Positions 43,832-52,532 of a stretch of 64,000 nt of DNA are shown piece after piece. This DNA is from Polynucleobacter sp. SHI8 (GTDB lineage: Bacteria > Pseudomonadota > Gammaproteobacteria > Burkholderiales > Burkholderiaceae). The position numbers and the translations under genes are program-made. The stretch lies in the NCBI RefSeq assembly GCF_027944005.1, contig NZ_AP027204.1, positions 1,116,001 to 1,180,000 on the forward strand. Reading direction: 5' to 3'. Each line of letters begins with the position of its first letter. Position 1 is the first letter of the stretch. The notes beneath the pieces were generated by a model. That model was not told where the DNA came from and did not search any database. It saw only the letters and a program-made list of their open reading frames with translations.

Positions 43832-45007
43832 TTATTTTGATAGATCTCTCATGGCGCTCTCGAGACCTTGAATAGTAACTGGGTACATTTTTGATTTCAT
43901 AAGATCTTTGATAATCGAAACCGATTGTCGATACTGCCAAACCTGTTCCGGTTCTGGATTGAGCCAAGCATGATGTGTATAGTGATCTAACATGCGATTG
44001 ATCCAAGTAGCTCCTGGTTCACTATTGGAGTACTCTACAGAGCCACCAACAGCCAAAATCTCATAGGGGCTCATGGTGGCATCACCTACAAAAATTAATT
44101 TATAGTCTGACCCATACTTTCGAATAATATCGATCGTAGGTATTTTTTCAAGCGTCCTGCGTCGATTATTTTTCCATACAAAATCATACAAGCAGTTATG
44201 AAAGTAATAATGCTCTAAGTGCTTGAATTCAGAACTGGCCGCTGAGAAAAGTTCTTCAACCCGGGCGATGTGATCATCCATGGAGCCACCGACATCCATT
44301 AATAGAAGCACTTTGACTTGATTATGCCGCTCTGGGCGCATTTTGATATCTAAAAATCCTGCATTCGTAGCTGTCGCAGTAATTGTTTGATCAAGATCTA
44401 ACTCCGTTTGTTGGCCTTCTCTAGCAAAACGACGAAGACGTCTCAAAGCAATTTTGATGTTTCTTGTGCCTAATTCGACTGAGTCATCATAGTCAGCAAA
44501 GTTGCGTTCATCCCAGACCTTGATGGCGGTCCGATTACCCGCTGATTTACCCCCGATGCGAACACCTTCAGGATGATACCCATTATTGCCAAAAGCTGAA
44601 GAGCCACCAGTTCCAATCCATTTACTACCTCCTTCATGACGTTCTTTTTGTTCGTCTAATAACTCTTTTAAACGCTTAATGAGCTCCTCAGGGCTTGTAA
44701 ATTTCTCTAAGGCGTTTTTTTCTTCTGGAGTGAGATCACGTTTTAACTTCTCTTCTAACCACTCGAGGGGAATATCTGGGTAAAGTTCAAGAAAATTTTC
44801 AATACCATTGAAATATGTACCAAACGTTTTATCAAAACGGTCATAAAATTTTTCATCTTTGACAAGTGTCAGCCGTGCGAGGTAGTAAAAATCATTGATA
44901 GAAGGCGTAATTACTTGCTTTTTTAAAGCCTCTAACAAGGTTAAAAATTCTTGAATCGAAACCGGCACCTTCGATTTTTTTAGAGCATAGAAAAAGTCAA
45001 TCAGCAT
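43832..45007 (-). CDS. VWA-domain (CoxE-like) protein paired with MoxR ATPase
   Basis: A 391-residue protein. The C-terminal half has a von Willebrand A domain whose metal site starts LLLMDVGGSMDDHIARVEEL (DxGxS, as usual in this sub-family) and later has IFVGDATMSPYE. The N-terminal half is alpha-helical and charged, with a Gly-rich stretch near residue 130 (GGSKWIGTGGSSAFG). It follows the MoxR gene by nine bases. MoxR/VWA pairs act as chaperones that insert metals or mature protein complexes; the client is unknown. Confidence 0.85.
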   Translation of the reverse strand: MLIDFFYALKKSKVPVSIQEFLTLLEALKKQVITPSINDFYYLARLTLVKDEKFYDRFDKTFGTYFNGIENFLELYPDIPLEWLEEKLKRDLTPEEKNALEKFTSPEELIKRLKELLDEQKERHEGGSKWIGTGGSSAFGNNGYHPEGVRIGGKSAGNRTAIKVWDERNFADYDDSVELGTRNIKIALRRLRRFAREGQQTELDLDQTITATATNAGFLDIKMRPERHNQVKVLLLMDVGGSMDDHIARVEELFSAASSEFKHLEHYYFHNCLYDFVWKNNRRRTLEKIPTIDIIRKYGSDYKLIFVGDATMSPYEILAVGGSVEYSNSEPGATWINRMLDHYTHHAWLNPEPEQVWQYRQSVSIIKDLMKSKMYPVTIQGLESAMRDLSK

Positions 45008-45016
45008 ACAGATACT

Positions 45017-45874
45017 TTACCGATTTTGACGATTCATAAAAATTAATCGTTCAAATAAATGTACATCTTGCTCATTTTTCAAAAGTGCTCCATGAAGAGG
45101 AGGGATAGATGCTTTGCCATCTTTACTTTTGAGATCATCAGCAGATAAATCTTCAGCCATGAGAAGTTTGAGCCAGTCGATAAGTTCAGAAGTGGATGGT
45201 TTTTTCTTGAGTCCCGGGAGATTTCGAACCTCATAAAACGTTTGTAGAGCGGTTGCTAAAAGATCTTTCTTGATATTAGGATGATGCACATCAACGATTT
45301 TTTGCATAGTTACTGGATCTGGGAAGGCAATATAGTGAAAAAAGCAACGCCGTAAAAAAGCATCAGGTAATTCTTTTTCGTTATTAGAAGTAATGATGAC
45401 TAAAGGACGATGAATGGCTTGGATCATTTCCCTAGTTTCGTACACGAAAAATTCCATACGATCTAGTTCTCTTAATAAGTCATTTGGGAACTCGATGTCA
45501 GCCTTATCAATCTCATCAATCAATAAGACCGTTGGTTCGGAAGCGGTAAATGCTTGCCATAAAACTCCCTGAACAATGTAATTACGAATATCTTGAACCT
45601 TAATGTCACCTAGCTGAGAGTCACGCAGACGACTGACAGCATCATATTCATAAAGGCCCTGCTGGGCCTTCGTAGTTGATTTGATATGCCACTGTAACAA
45701 AGGCATACCTAAAGATGCCGCCACTTCTTCAGCTAGCATCGTTTTTCCTGTACCGGGTTCACCTTTTATGAGAAGTGGGCGTTGTAACGTAATTGCGGCA
45801 TTGACTGCCATTTTTAAATCATCAGTTGCAACATAATTTGTTGAGCCCTGAAAGCTTTGACTGGTCGTTGTCAT
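45017..45874 (-). CDS. MoxR-family AAA+ ATPase
   Basis: A 285-residue AAA+ protein. Walker A GEPGTGKTML (near residue 38), Walker B VLLIDEIDKAD (near residue 117), sensor 1 LVIITSNNEKELPDAFLRRCFF with the arginine finger pair. It forms an operon with the downstream VWA gene. It is probably a chaperone ATPase for maturation of a metalloenzyme. It is divergent from the cytochrome c genes but no functional link is shown. Confidence 0.9.
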   Translation of the reverse strand: MTTTSQSFQGSTNYVATDDLKMAVNAAITLQRPLLIKGEPGTGKTMLAEEVAASLGMPLLQWHIKSTTKAQQGLYEYDAVSRLRDSQLGDIKVQDIRNYIVQGVLWQAFTASEPTVLLIDEIDKADIEFPNDLLRELDRMEFFVYETREMIQAIHRPLVIITSNNEKELPDAFLRRCFFHYIAFPDPVTMQKIVDVHHPNIKKDLLATALQTFYEVRNLPGLKKKPSTSELIDWLKLLMAEDLSADDLKSKDGKASIPPLHGALLKNEQDVHLFERLIFMNRQNR

Positions 45875-45980
45875 TGATAATCCTTAAATAATTTGCTTGA
45901 ATTCTACAAATGAACTCTTCATTCATACTTATCCTCTATACTATTATCTTATAAAGTTTGTTTTTTAAATTAGATTAAAA

Positions 45981-46358
45981 ATGATGAAAATCCAAGTTAC
46001 AGCCCCTACAAAATTATTACTTTCCCTAACCTTATCCATTACAGCACTTAGTTTGACAGTTCATGCAGCCGAAATTCAAGGTAATGCTGAGCAAGGTGCC
46101 AAAAACGTCAGACTTTGCGCTGGATGCCATGCCATTCCCGGTTATCGCTCATCCGTCCCTGAAATTTATACGGTACCATTGATTGGTGGCCAATCTCCTG
46201 GTTATATCGTTGCTGCGCTTCAAGCCTACAAAAAAGGTGAAAGAAAGCATCCCACAATGCGTAGCGTTGCTGGATCACTCTCAGATCAAGATATGGCTGA
46301 TTTAGCAGCTTACTATGCTGCACAAAATGCCGAAACCAAAGCCAATAAGCTTAAATAA
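45981..46358 (+). CDS. Small periplasmic class I cytochrome c
   Basis: A 125-residue protein with a signal peptide (cleavage probably after VHA, near residue 30), haem motif CAGCH with the His ligand, and likely Met ligand in HPTMRSVAG. The pattern GGQSPGYIVAALQAYKKGER matches the c4/c5-like group of short cytochromes. ATG 45981 and 45984 are both possible. It is 23 bases before a second cytochrome c gene. Together they could carry electrons to a terminal oxidase. Confidence 0.88.
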   Translation: MMKIQVTAPTKLLLSLTLSITALSLTVHAAEIQGNAEQGAKNVRLCAGCHAIPGYRSSVPEIYTVPLIGGQSPGYIVAALQAYKKGERKHPTMRSVAGSLSDQDMADLAAYYAAQNAETKANKLK

Positions 46359-46381
46359 GAAATGTATTTGAAAGGTTAAAT

Positions 46382-46726
46382 ATGAAACGTTTTGTATCTA
46401 TCGTTGCTGTATCGTTTATTGTTGCTTCTAGTTCATTTGCTGCGAGTATTGAGTCTGGTAAAGCATTAGTTGAAAAAAATAACTGTGCTTCTTGCCATGG
46501 ACCTGACTTAAAAAGTCCGATTGCTCCTAATTATCCAAAGATTGCTGGACAGCATCAAGATTACCTTTTTTATGCATTAAAAGCCTATCAAGTTGAAAAT
46601 AATCCACAAGTTGGTCGTGGCAATGCGATCATGGCTGGACAAGCGAAGCAATTTAATCTTGCGCAATTAAAAGATATGGCAGCCTATATTGCAACACTTC
46701 CTAGTGATTTGGTACTTAAAAAGTAG
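46382..46726 (+). CDS. Small periplasmic class I cytochrome c
   Basis: A 114-residue secreted cytochrome: signal peptide MKRFVSIVAVSFIVASSSFA, haem motif CASCH near residue 37, and Met ligand probably in NAIMAGQAKQFN. It resembles one half of the two-haem cytochrome c4, and the pair with the preceding gene would give two mono-haem units. GAAAGG lies upstream of the ATG. Possibly one functional redox pair. Confidence 0.88.
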   Translation: MKRFVSIVAVSFIVASSSFAASIESGKALVEKNNCASCHGPDLKSPIAPNYPKIAGQHQDYLFYALKAYQVENNPQVGRGNAIMAGQAKQFNLAQLKDMAAYIATLPSDLVLKK

Positions 46727-46728
46727 TC

Positions 46729-47367
46729 TTAACTGGCTGCAACTTGACCTTGCTGAAGGTGGTTGATCATTAATTCCTGAGCAATGTCACCTTTTCTAGC
46801 AATGATGGCAGATAGAATTTGACGATGTTCTTGCAGCGATTGCTCGAGTCTGCCTAATTTCGTGAGTGAGTTTCTGCGTTGCAACTTCAGTACTTGTCTT
46901 AGATCTGTGATGACCTTTCGCATCCAGCGATTACCGGATATTTCTTGGATTTTGTCATGAAATTCCTGATTTAATTCAAAAAAACGATCGATGTCTCGAT
47001 CAGCTGCAGCTTTTTCTAGCCTGAGATGAATCCCATCAAGCCATTCTAATTGTTGATCAGTTGCTGTATTTGCGACAACTTTACAGGCATTACCTTCCAG
47101 TAGAGCAATGACATGGAAAATTTGAGCAATCTCAAGCTTGTCGACTTCCGTAACATACGCGCCACGACGTATTTTCATGGTAATAAGACCCTCAGAGGCA
47201 AGTACTTTTAGAGCTTCTCTCAGGGGAGTGCGACTGATACCAAATTGAGTAGTAAGTGATTTTTCATCAATCCAACTACCAGGTGTGAGTTCATGCGTAA
47301 ATATTTTTCCTCGAATCAAATCGGCGACTTCTTCATAGAGAGGTTTACTTGCTAAGGTTTGATTCAT
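46729..47367 (-). CDS. GntR-family regulator with FCD domain
   Basis: A 212-residue regulator. The N-terminal winged helix has YEEVADLIRGKIFTHELTPG and SRTPLREALKVLASEGLI; the C-terminal helical FCD (FadR C-terminal) domain includes ALLEGNACKVVA and FHDKIQEISGNRWM. FCD proteins sense organic acids or acyl-CoAs. Its divergent position before the methylmalonyl-CoA mutase operon makes it the natural controller of that operon (inference). It converges with the cytochrome gene two bases away. Confidence 0.88.
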   Translation of the reverse strand: MNQTLASKPLYEEVADLIRGKIFTHELTPGSWIDEKSLTTQFGISRTPLREALKVLASEGLITMKIRRGAYVTEVDKLEIAQIFHVIALLEGNACKVVANTATDQQLEWLDGIHLRLEKAAADRDIDRFFELNQEFHDKIQEISGNRWMRKVITDLRQVLKLQRRNSLTKLGRLEQSLQEHRQILSAIIARKGDIAQELMINHLQQGQVAAS

Positions 47368-47480
47368 ATTGACTTTAAATTATTGATGAGATTTAATCTA
47401 TAAACTATTGATATTAAATGAAATTTATAGAAATATTTAATTAATTTTTTAATATTCAATACACTAAATTATAAATTTGA

Positions 47481-47548
47481 ATTCATAATTCATAATTCAT
47501 TTAACTATGTATTATTTGAGTTGTCAATGTTATTCTTATACCTATAAT
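47481..47548 (+). promoter_or_regulatory. Divergent control region of the mutase operon
   Basis: TTGTCA (47521-47526), 16-base spacer, and perfect TATAAT (47543-47548) form a good promoter. A start near 47555 supports ATG 47582 for the mutase. Upstream is a three-copy tandem repeat of ATTCATA (47481-47500), a possible operator for the adjacent FCD regulator. Confidence 0.6.
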
Positions 47549-47581
47549 AAAAAATGCTTATTTAAATTGCAGAAAGAATAT

Positions 47582-49765
47582 ATGTCAGATCATTCGTCAA
47601 CACCTCAACAATGGCCAAGTTTTCCAGAAACAAGTAAAGAAGAATGGCAGGCCTTAGCAGCTAAATCATCACCGAATAAAAACTCAGATGAGCTTGGTTG
47701 GAAAACACCTGATGATATATTTTTAAAAGCTTTATATACCCAAGACGACCTAGCAAATTTATCGTTTACCAAAACGATGCCTGGTTTTGAGCCTTTTATT
47801 CGCGGCCCACAAGCAACGATGTATGCGTCTCGACCATGGACGATTCGTCAGTATGCTGGATTTTCAACGGCTGAGGAGTCCAATGCGTTTTATCGTAAAG
47901 CATTAGCTGGTGGTGGTCAGGGAATATCAGTTGCATTTGATTTACCAACTCATCGAGGGTATGACTCTGATCATCCAAGGGTAACCGGTGATGTAGGAAA
48001 AGCAGGTGTGGCGATTGATACTGTCGAGGATATGAAAATTCTATTTGATCAGATTCCTTTGGATAAGGTTTCTGTTTCCATGACCATGAATGGTTCTGTA
48101 TTACCCATCTTGGCGGGTTATATCGTTGCAGCAGAAGAAAGTGGTGTTAAGCAAGACCAGCTTTCTGGCACGATACAAAACGATATTTTAAAAGAGTTCA
48201 TGGTGCGTAATACCTATATTTACCCACCAGAACCATCCATGCGCATTATTGGTGACATTATTGAATATACCGCCAAGCATATGCCAAAGTTTAATTCGAT
48301 TTCCATCTCTGGCTATCATATGCAAGAAGCAGGTGCTAATCAGTCTCTTGAGTTAGCTTTCACCCTTGCTGATGGCAAAGAGTATGTAAAAACTGCTTTG
48401 GATAAGGGTTTAGATGTCGATGATTTTGCAGGTAGATTATCGTTTTTCTTTGCCATCGGCATGAACTTTTATCTTGAAGTAGCTAAATTACGTGCGGCCC
48501 GAATTCTTTGGTGGAGAATTATGAAAGAGTTTGCTCCTAAAAACCAAAAGTCATTGATGTTGAGAACGCATTGCCAGACTTCAGGTTGGTCCTTAACAGA
48601 ACAAGATCCTTATAACAATATTGTTCGTACTAGTATTGAAGCGATGGCAGCCGTATTTGGTGGGACGCAATCATTACATACGAATTCCTTTGATGAAGCG
48701 ATTGCTTTACCTACCGAATTTTCATCACGAATAGCCAGAAATACGCAGTTAATTATTCAAGAAGAAACGCATATAACCAGCGTGATTGATCCATGGGCTG
48801 GATCTTATATGATGGAGAAACTTACTCAAGAAATGGCTGATAAGGCTTGGGAGATCATCCAAGAAGTACAAGCCATGGGAGGTATGACTAAAGCTGTGCA
48901 AAGTGGTTGGGCTAAACTTAAAATTGAAGCAGCCGCTGCCCAAAAGCAAGCCAATATTGATACTGGTAGAGATGTAATTGTCGGTGTTAATAAATACCAG
49001 CTCGACGAGGAAGGTGAAGTTGATGTTCGAGTCGTTGATAACATTCAAGTAAGAGATAATCAAATCGCCAGGTTGCAAGCAGTTAAAACCGCTCGAGATT
49101 CAGTCAAAGTGTCACAAGCCTTACAAGAGATTACAGATGCTGCTGAGCAGCAATCGGGAAATTTATTACAGTTAACAATTGCTGCGATTCGACTAAGAGC
49201 AACGATCGGTGAAGTTTCTGATGCGTTAGAAAAAGTATATGGTCGTCATCGTGCTGATACGCAAAAGGTGACCGGTGTGTATGCTGCTGCTTATGACTCA
49301 GCCGAGGGTTGGGAAAAACTACAACAAGAAATCGCTCAATTTGGTGATGAGTTTGGACGCCGTCCACGAGTGATGATTGCTAAGTTAGGACAAGATGGCC
49401 ATGACCGTGGTGCAAAAGTAGTTGCTACAGCTTTTGCAGACTTGGGTTTTGATGTAGATATGGGTCCTTTGTTTCAGACTCCTGACGAGTGTGCGCGCCA
49501 AGCCATTGAAAATGATGTGCATGCAGTGGGTATCTCGACCCTAGCTGCTGGTCATAACACCTTAGTTCCAGCGATCATTGAAGAACTTCAGCGTCAAGGT
49601 GGAAAAGATATTGTCGTGTTTGTTGGCGGGGTTATACCTAAACAAGACTACGAATTTCTATATGAAGCAGGAGTCAAAGGTATTTACGGCCCTGGTACTC
49701 CCATACCCGCATCTGCTAAAGATGTTTTGGAGCATATCCGCAAAGCCCTAGAAGCTACAAAATAA
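47582..49765 (+). CDS. scpA: Methylmalonyl-CoA mutase
   Basis: A 727-residue single-chain (catalytic alpha-type) B12 enzyme that interconverts methylmalonyl-CoA and succinyl-CoA. TIM barrel: PGFEPFIRGPQATMYASRPWTIRQYAGFSTA-type motif (in pieces, GPQATMYASRPWTIRQY) and FDLPTHRGYDSDHPRVTGDV. C-terminal cobalamin-binding domain: GQDGHDRGAKV (DxHxxG) and GISTLAAGHNTLVP with GVIPKQDYEFL. ATG 47582 is chosen because the promoter is at 47521-47548; an in-frame start at 47507 would be upstream of it. First gene of the propionate operon. Confidence 0.96.
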   Translation: MSDHSSTPQQWPSFPETSKEEWQALAAKSSPNKNSDELGWKTPDDIFLKALYTQDDLANLSFTKTMPGFEPFIRGPQATMYASRPWTIRQYAGFSTAEESNAFYRKALAGGGQGISVAFDLPTHRGYDSDHPRVTGDVGKAGVAIDTVEDMKILFDQIPLDKVSVSMTMNGSVLPILAGYIVAAEESGVKQDQLSGTIQNDILKEFMVRNTYIYPPEPSMRIIGDIIEYTAKHMPKFNSISISGYHMQEAGANQSLELAFTLADGKEYVKTALDKGLDVDDFAGRLSFFFAIGMNFYLEVAKLRAARILWWRIMKEFAPKNQKSLMLRTHCQTSGWSLTEQDPYNNIVRTSIEAMAAVFGGTQSLHTNSFDEAIALPTEFSSRIARNTQLIIQEETHITSVIDPWAGSYMMEKLTQEMADKAWEIIQEVQAMGGMTKAVQSGWAKLKIEAAAAQKQANIDTGRDVIVGVNKYQLDEEGEVDVRVVDNIQVRDNQIARLQAVKTARDSVKVSQALQEITDAAEQQSGNLLQLTIAAIRLRATIGEVSDALEKVYGRHRADTQKVTGVYAAAYDSAEGWEKLQQEIAQFGDEFGRRPRVMIAKLGQDGHDRGAKVVATAFADLGFDVDMGPLFQTPDECARQAIENDVHAVGISTLAAGHNTLVPAIIEELQRQGGKDIVVFVGGVIPKQDYEFLYEAGVKGIYGPGTPIPASAKDVLEHIRKALEATK

Positions 49766-49768
49766 TTC

Positions 49769-50809
49769 ATGACGGATCATTCTCATCCATTGGTGACTGA
49801 CTTATTAAGTGGTCGAGAGCAAGTGAATACGGCAGCACGCCGATCACTGGCAAAGATTATTACCTTAATTGAGTCGACCAAGGCGAGTCATCGAGTAGAG
49901 TCAGATCATATTTTGAATGAGTTGATTGCTTCTTCAGGAAAATCCTTTCGGATTGGTATTTCTGGTGTCCCTGGAGTTGGTAAATCGACCTTAATCGAGT
50001 CCTTAGGCTTGTATTTAATTGCTCAAGGTCACCGTGTTGCAGTCTTAGCAATTGATCCGTCCTCGAGTATTTCTGGTGGATCGATTCTAGGTGATAAAAC
50101 ACGCATGGAACATTTATCTGTTCACCCCAATGCATTTATTCGCCCAACGCCTTCGTCGGGTAATTTAGGCGGGGTTGCAGAAAAAACAAGAGAAACTATG
50201 TTGGTTTGTGAAGCTGCTGGATATGACATTATTTTAGTTGAAACAGTTGGCGTGGGACAAAGCGAAATTGCTGTCTCAAAAATGGCTGATATGTTTGTTC
50301 TTCTTCAGTTACCAAATGCAGGAGATGACTTACAAGCCATTAAAAAAGGGGTTATGGAAATTGCTGACTTAGTTGTCGTTAATAAAGCCGATATCGATCC
50401 AGATGCAGCGATGCGAGCGATGGCGCATATTGTTGGCTCCCTGCGGATATTTAGTCAGCATGGTCATGTTGACCACTTCTCGATATCAAACCAGCAATGG
50501 AATCCACAAGTTATTTCTATGAGTGCCCTAGATGGGACTGGCCTTGAGGCTCTTTGGCAAAAGATGAAAGAGTTTCAAGATATACAACAATCGAATGGAC
50601 TTTTTAGTCAAAGGCGGATGAATCAATCAAAAACTTGGTTGTGGGAGCGAATCCAATCTGGTTTGTCACAAGAGTTTAAAGAACATGCTGGAGTATCTTT
50701 GCTCTTACCAGAATTACAACAACAAGTTGAACAGGGATCAATCGCTGCATCAGTTGCAGCAAGAAAAATATTAGATGTTTTTAAAACTGATTTCAAAAGT
50801 AAGGCGTAA
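49769..50809 (+). CDS. meaB: MeaB/ArgK-type GTPase, mutase chaperone
   Basis: A 346-residue G3E GTPase. P-loop GVPGVGKSTLIE near residue 64, Mg/switch region AIDPSSSISGGSILGDKTRM, ETVGVGQSE (G3 site), and VVNKADID (guanine-specificity NKxD). It protects and reloads B12 in methylmalonyl-CoA mutase. It starts 3 bases after the mutase gene. The element at 50811-52528 is inserted straight after its stop codon (50807-50809), separating it from pccB. Confidence 0.95.
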   Translation: MTDHSHPLVTDLLSGREQVNTAARRSLAKIITLIESTKASHRVESDHILNELIASSGKSFRIGISGVPGVGKSTLIESLGLYLIAQGHRVAVLAIDPSSSISGGSILGDKTRMEHLSVHPNAFIRPTPSSGNLGGVAEKTRETMLVCEAAGYDIILVETVGVGQSEIAVSKMADMFVLLQLPNAGDDLQAIKKGVMEIADLVVVNKADIDPDAAMRAMAHIVGSLRIFSQHGHVDHFSISNQQWNPQVISMSALDGTGLEALWQKMKEFQDIQQSNGLFSQRRMNQSKTWLWERIQSGLSQEFKEHAGVSLLLPELQQQVEQGSIAASVAARKILDVFKTDFKSKA

Positions 50810-50810
50810 T

Positions 50811-51140
50811 TGTCAACTACCCCTTCCTAAAGGAAGGGGCTTGAAGGGTCAAAAGCCTTAAGAGCCAGGTTGACCAGACTCATTAGCAGAACACCGCTAC
50901 TACGTTAGCAGTAAGTCGTCAAGACGCACCTTGGAATGCTTCCTTAGTTCCAAGCTCTGCAAGAAGTAGTCGAAGAAGCAGCAAGGTAAAACTGCCAACG
51001 ATTACTTCGGTAGCAAAACATCGCTACGAGCTGACTGCTAACATTGTCGAAGGGAGAACGCCGTTAGGCGTCGTAACAAGATCCCGTAAGGGATACGTAG
51101 TAACAGTGCAGTAATAGCAGTAGCAGTATTTTTTTATTAA
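50811..51140 (+). ncRNA. HEARO/omega RNA of the IscB system
   Basis: About 330 noncoding bases with many stems: CCCCTTCC/GGAAGGGG (50820-50839), CTTGGAA/TTCCAAG (50930-50954), GTAGC/GCTAC (51010-51027), ACGCC GTTA GGCGT (51058-51071) and ATCCC GTAA GGGAT (51081-51094). This matches, in place and style, the RNA that guides IscB. In known systems the guide is at the 5' end, so it would come from the bases just left of the element (meaB end, about 50793-50810). The iscB ribosome site AAGGAG (51141-51146) ends the region. Confidence 0.85.
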
Positions 51141-52528
51141 AAGGAGTTTTAGTTGGTCTTTGTTTTAGATAAACGCGGCAAGCCTTTAATGCCATGCACG
51201 GAGCGCCGAGCAAGAATCTTGCTCGAACGAGGTCGTGCACGTGTTCATCGCCTGTATCCGATGGTTATCCGACTCGTGGACCGCTTTGCAGAGGATTGTG
51301 AGTTCCAAGAGTTAAATCTCAAGCTCGATCCAGGCAGTAAAACAACTGGTGTGGCATTAAACCGCGTAGATGGTTCGACTGAAGCAGTTTTAAATCTGTT
51401 CGAACTCATACATCGTGGTGCTTTCATTAGCAAGAGGTTAGAACAAAGACGAGCGCTGCGAAGAACTCGTAGAAATCGTCATACGAGGTATCGGCAGGCT
51501 CGCTTTTTAAATCGTGGCAACAAGCAAAGAGGCTGGTTAGCGCCATCGCTGATGCACCGCGTCAATACCACAACTGCATGGGTTGATCGGATCGTGCGCT
51601 GGTCTCCAGTGCCTCTTATCACGCAAGAGTTAGTCCGCTTCGATACACAAAAGCTCGAAAATCCAGAGATATCTGGTGTCGAATATCAGCAAGGCACACT
51701 GCTCGGCTACGAGGTGCGTGAGTATCTACTCAACAAGTGGCATCGTGCTTGTGCTTATTGCGATGCTCAGAATGTGCCTTTTGAGGTTGAGCATATTCAC
51801 CCAAAATCAAAAGGTGGCTCAAATCGTATCTCCAATCTCACACTTGCTTGCAGACCTTGCAACGAGAAGAAAGATAATCTAGACATACGGGAGTTTTTAG
51901 CAAGCGATCCAACACGCTTGGCGAAAATTCTGGCGCAAGCAAAAGCACCTCTCAAAGACGCGGCGGCAGTGAACTCCACGCGCTGGAGGCTGTTTAACGA
52001 ACTAAAGACGATGGGTATTGTTGTGAAAACAGGCACCGGTGGTCAAACAAAATTTAATCGTTTACAAAACAAGATACCCAAAACCCATGCCCTGGACGCT
52101 GCTTGTACTGGTCATGTTGAGTTCATTTCCGATTGGCAAAAGCCTACGCTCTCCATCAAGTGCTCTGGTCGTGGAACCTACGCAAGAACCAAATTAGATT
52201 CTTACGGTTTCCCGCGCGGCTATTGCCTGCGTCAAAAGCAAGTACATGGTTTTGCAACGGGAGATATCGTCCGAGCCGAAGTCACTAAAGGTAAGAAGAT
52301 CGGCTCTTATTTTGGCAAGGTCGCCATTCGGGAATCAGGTAGTTTTAACATCAGCACCAACGCTGGTGTCATTCAAGGTGTATCGCATAAATACTGCAAG
52401 GTAGTTCAACGTGCAGATGGCTATGGATATTTGTTTAACCAAGATAGCAAACAAAGTCGAGTCAAGGGGATTGCTTTGCAATCCGCGCTATCCCTCCCCG
52501 GCATGAATGCCGAGGTTTCTCGCGCATT
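50811..52528 (+). mobile_element. IscB (HEARO-type) element, no transposase
   Basis: A compact element of about 1.7 kb containing a structured RNA and iscB. The left end shows the hairpin CCCCTTCC/GGAAGGGG (50820-50839). The right end shows CGGCAT/ATGCCG (52499-52510), followed by TTTCTCGCGCATT. Both resemble the subterminal hairpins of IS200/IS605-type elements. No TnpA is present, so it is not autonomous. G+C appears higher than in the flanking genes. Exact ends are estimated from the meaB stop and the pccB start. Confidence 0.85.
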
Positions 52529-52532
52529 ATGA
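51153..52532 (+). CDS. iscB: IscB RNA-guided HNH/RuvC nuclease
   Basis: A 459-residue protein with all IscB blocks. PLMP domain KRGKPLMPCTERRARILLERG (residues 8-28, given in part); RuvC-I LKLDPGSKTTGVALN with Asp59; Arg-rich bridge helix (residues 95-117); RuvC-II ITQELVRFD with Glu159; HNH domain CAYC...EVEHIHPKSKGGSN...CRPC (Cys200, Cys203, His214, His216, Cys233, Cys236); RuvC-III THALDAACTG with His312 and Asp315. The C-terminal domain follows. All catalytic residues are kept, so it looks active. Start is TTG 51153 with AAGGAG seven bases upstream. The stop TGA overlaps the pccB ATG. Confidence 0.93.
   Translation: MVFVLDKRGKPLMPCTERRARILLERGRARVHRLYPMVIRLVDRFAEDCEFQELNLKLDPGSKTTGVALNRVDGSTEAVLNLFELIHRGAFISKRLEQRRALRRTRRNRHTRYRQARFLNRGNKQRGWLAPSLMHRVNTTTAWVDRIVRWSPVPLITQELVRFDTQKLENPEISGVEYQQGTLLGYEVREYLLNKWHRACAYCDAQNVPFEVEHIHPKSKGGSNRISNLTLACRPCNEKKDNLDIREFLASDPTRLAKILAQAKAPLKDAAAVNSTRWRLFNELKTMGIVVKTGTGGQTKFNRLQNKIPKTHALDAACTGHVEFISDWQKPTLSIKCSGRGTYARTKLDSYGFPRGYCLRQKQVHGFATGDIVRAEVTKGKKIGSYFGKVAIRESGSFNISTNAGVIQGVSHKYCKVVQRADGYGYLFNQDSKQSRVKGIALQSALSLPGMNAEVSRAL

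Noticed and set aside
43832..45007. Defective metal site in the VWA protein (DxGxS in place of DxSxS)
   Set aside because: This pattern is usual for CoxE-like VWA proteins paired with MoxR, so it is not a sign of decay.
50820..50839. Simple terminator after meaB
   Set aside because: The stem lacks a T run and is followed by more folded RNA; it fits the left-end hairpin of the IscB element better.
50811..52532. Cas9, TnpB/Fanzor or CRISPR locus
   Set aside because: No repeat-spacer array and no REC lobe. The PLMP domain and the HNH inserted in RuvC identify IscB, and TnpB lacks HNH.
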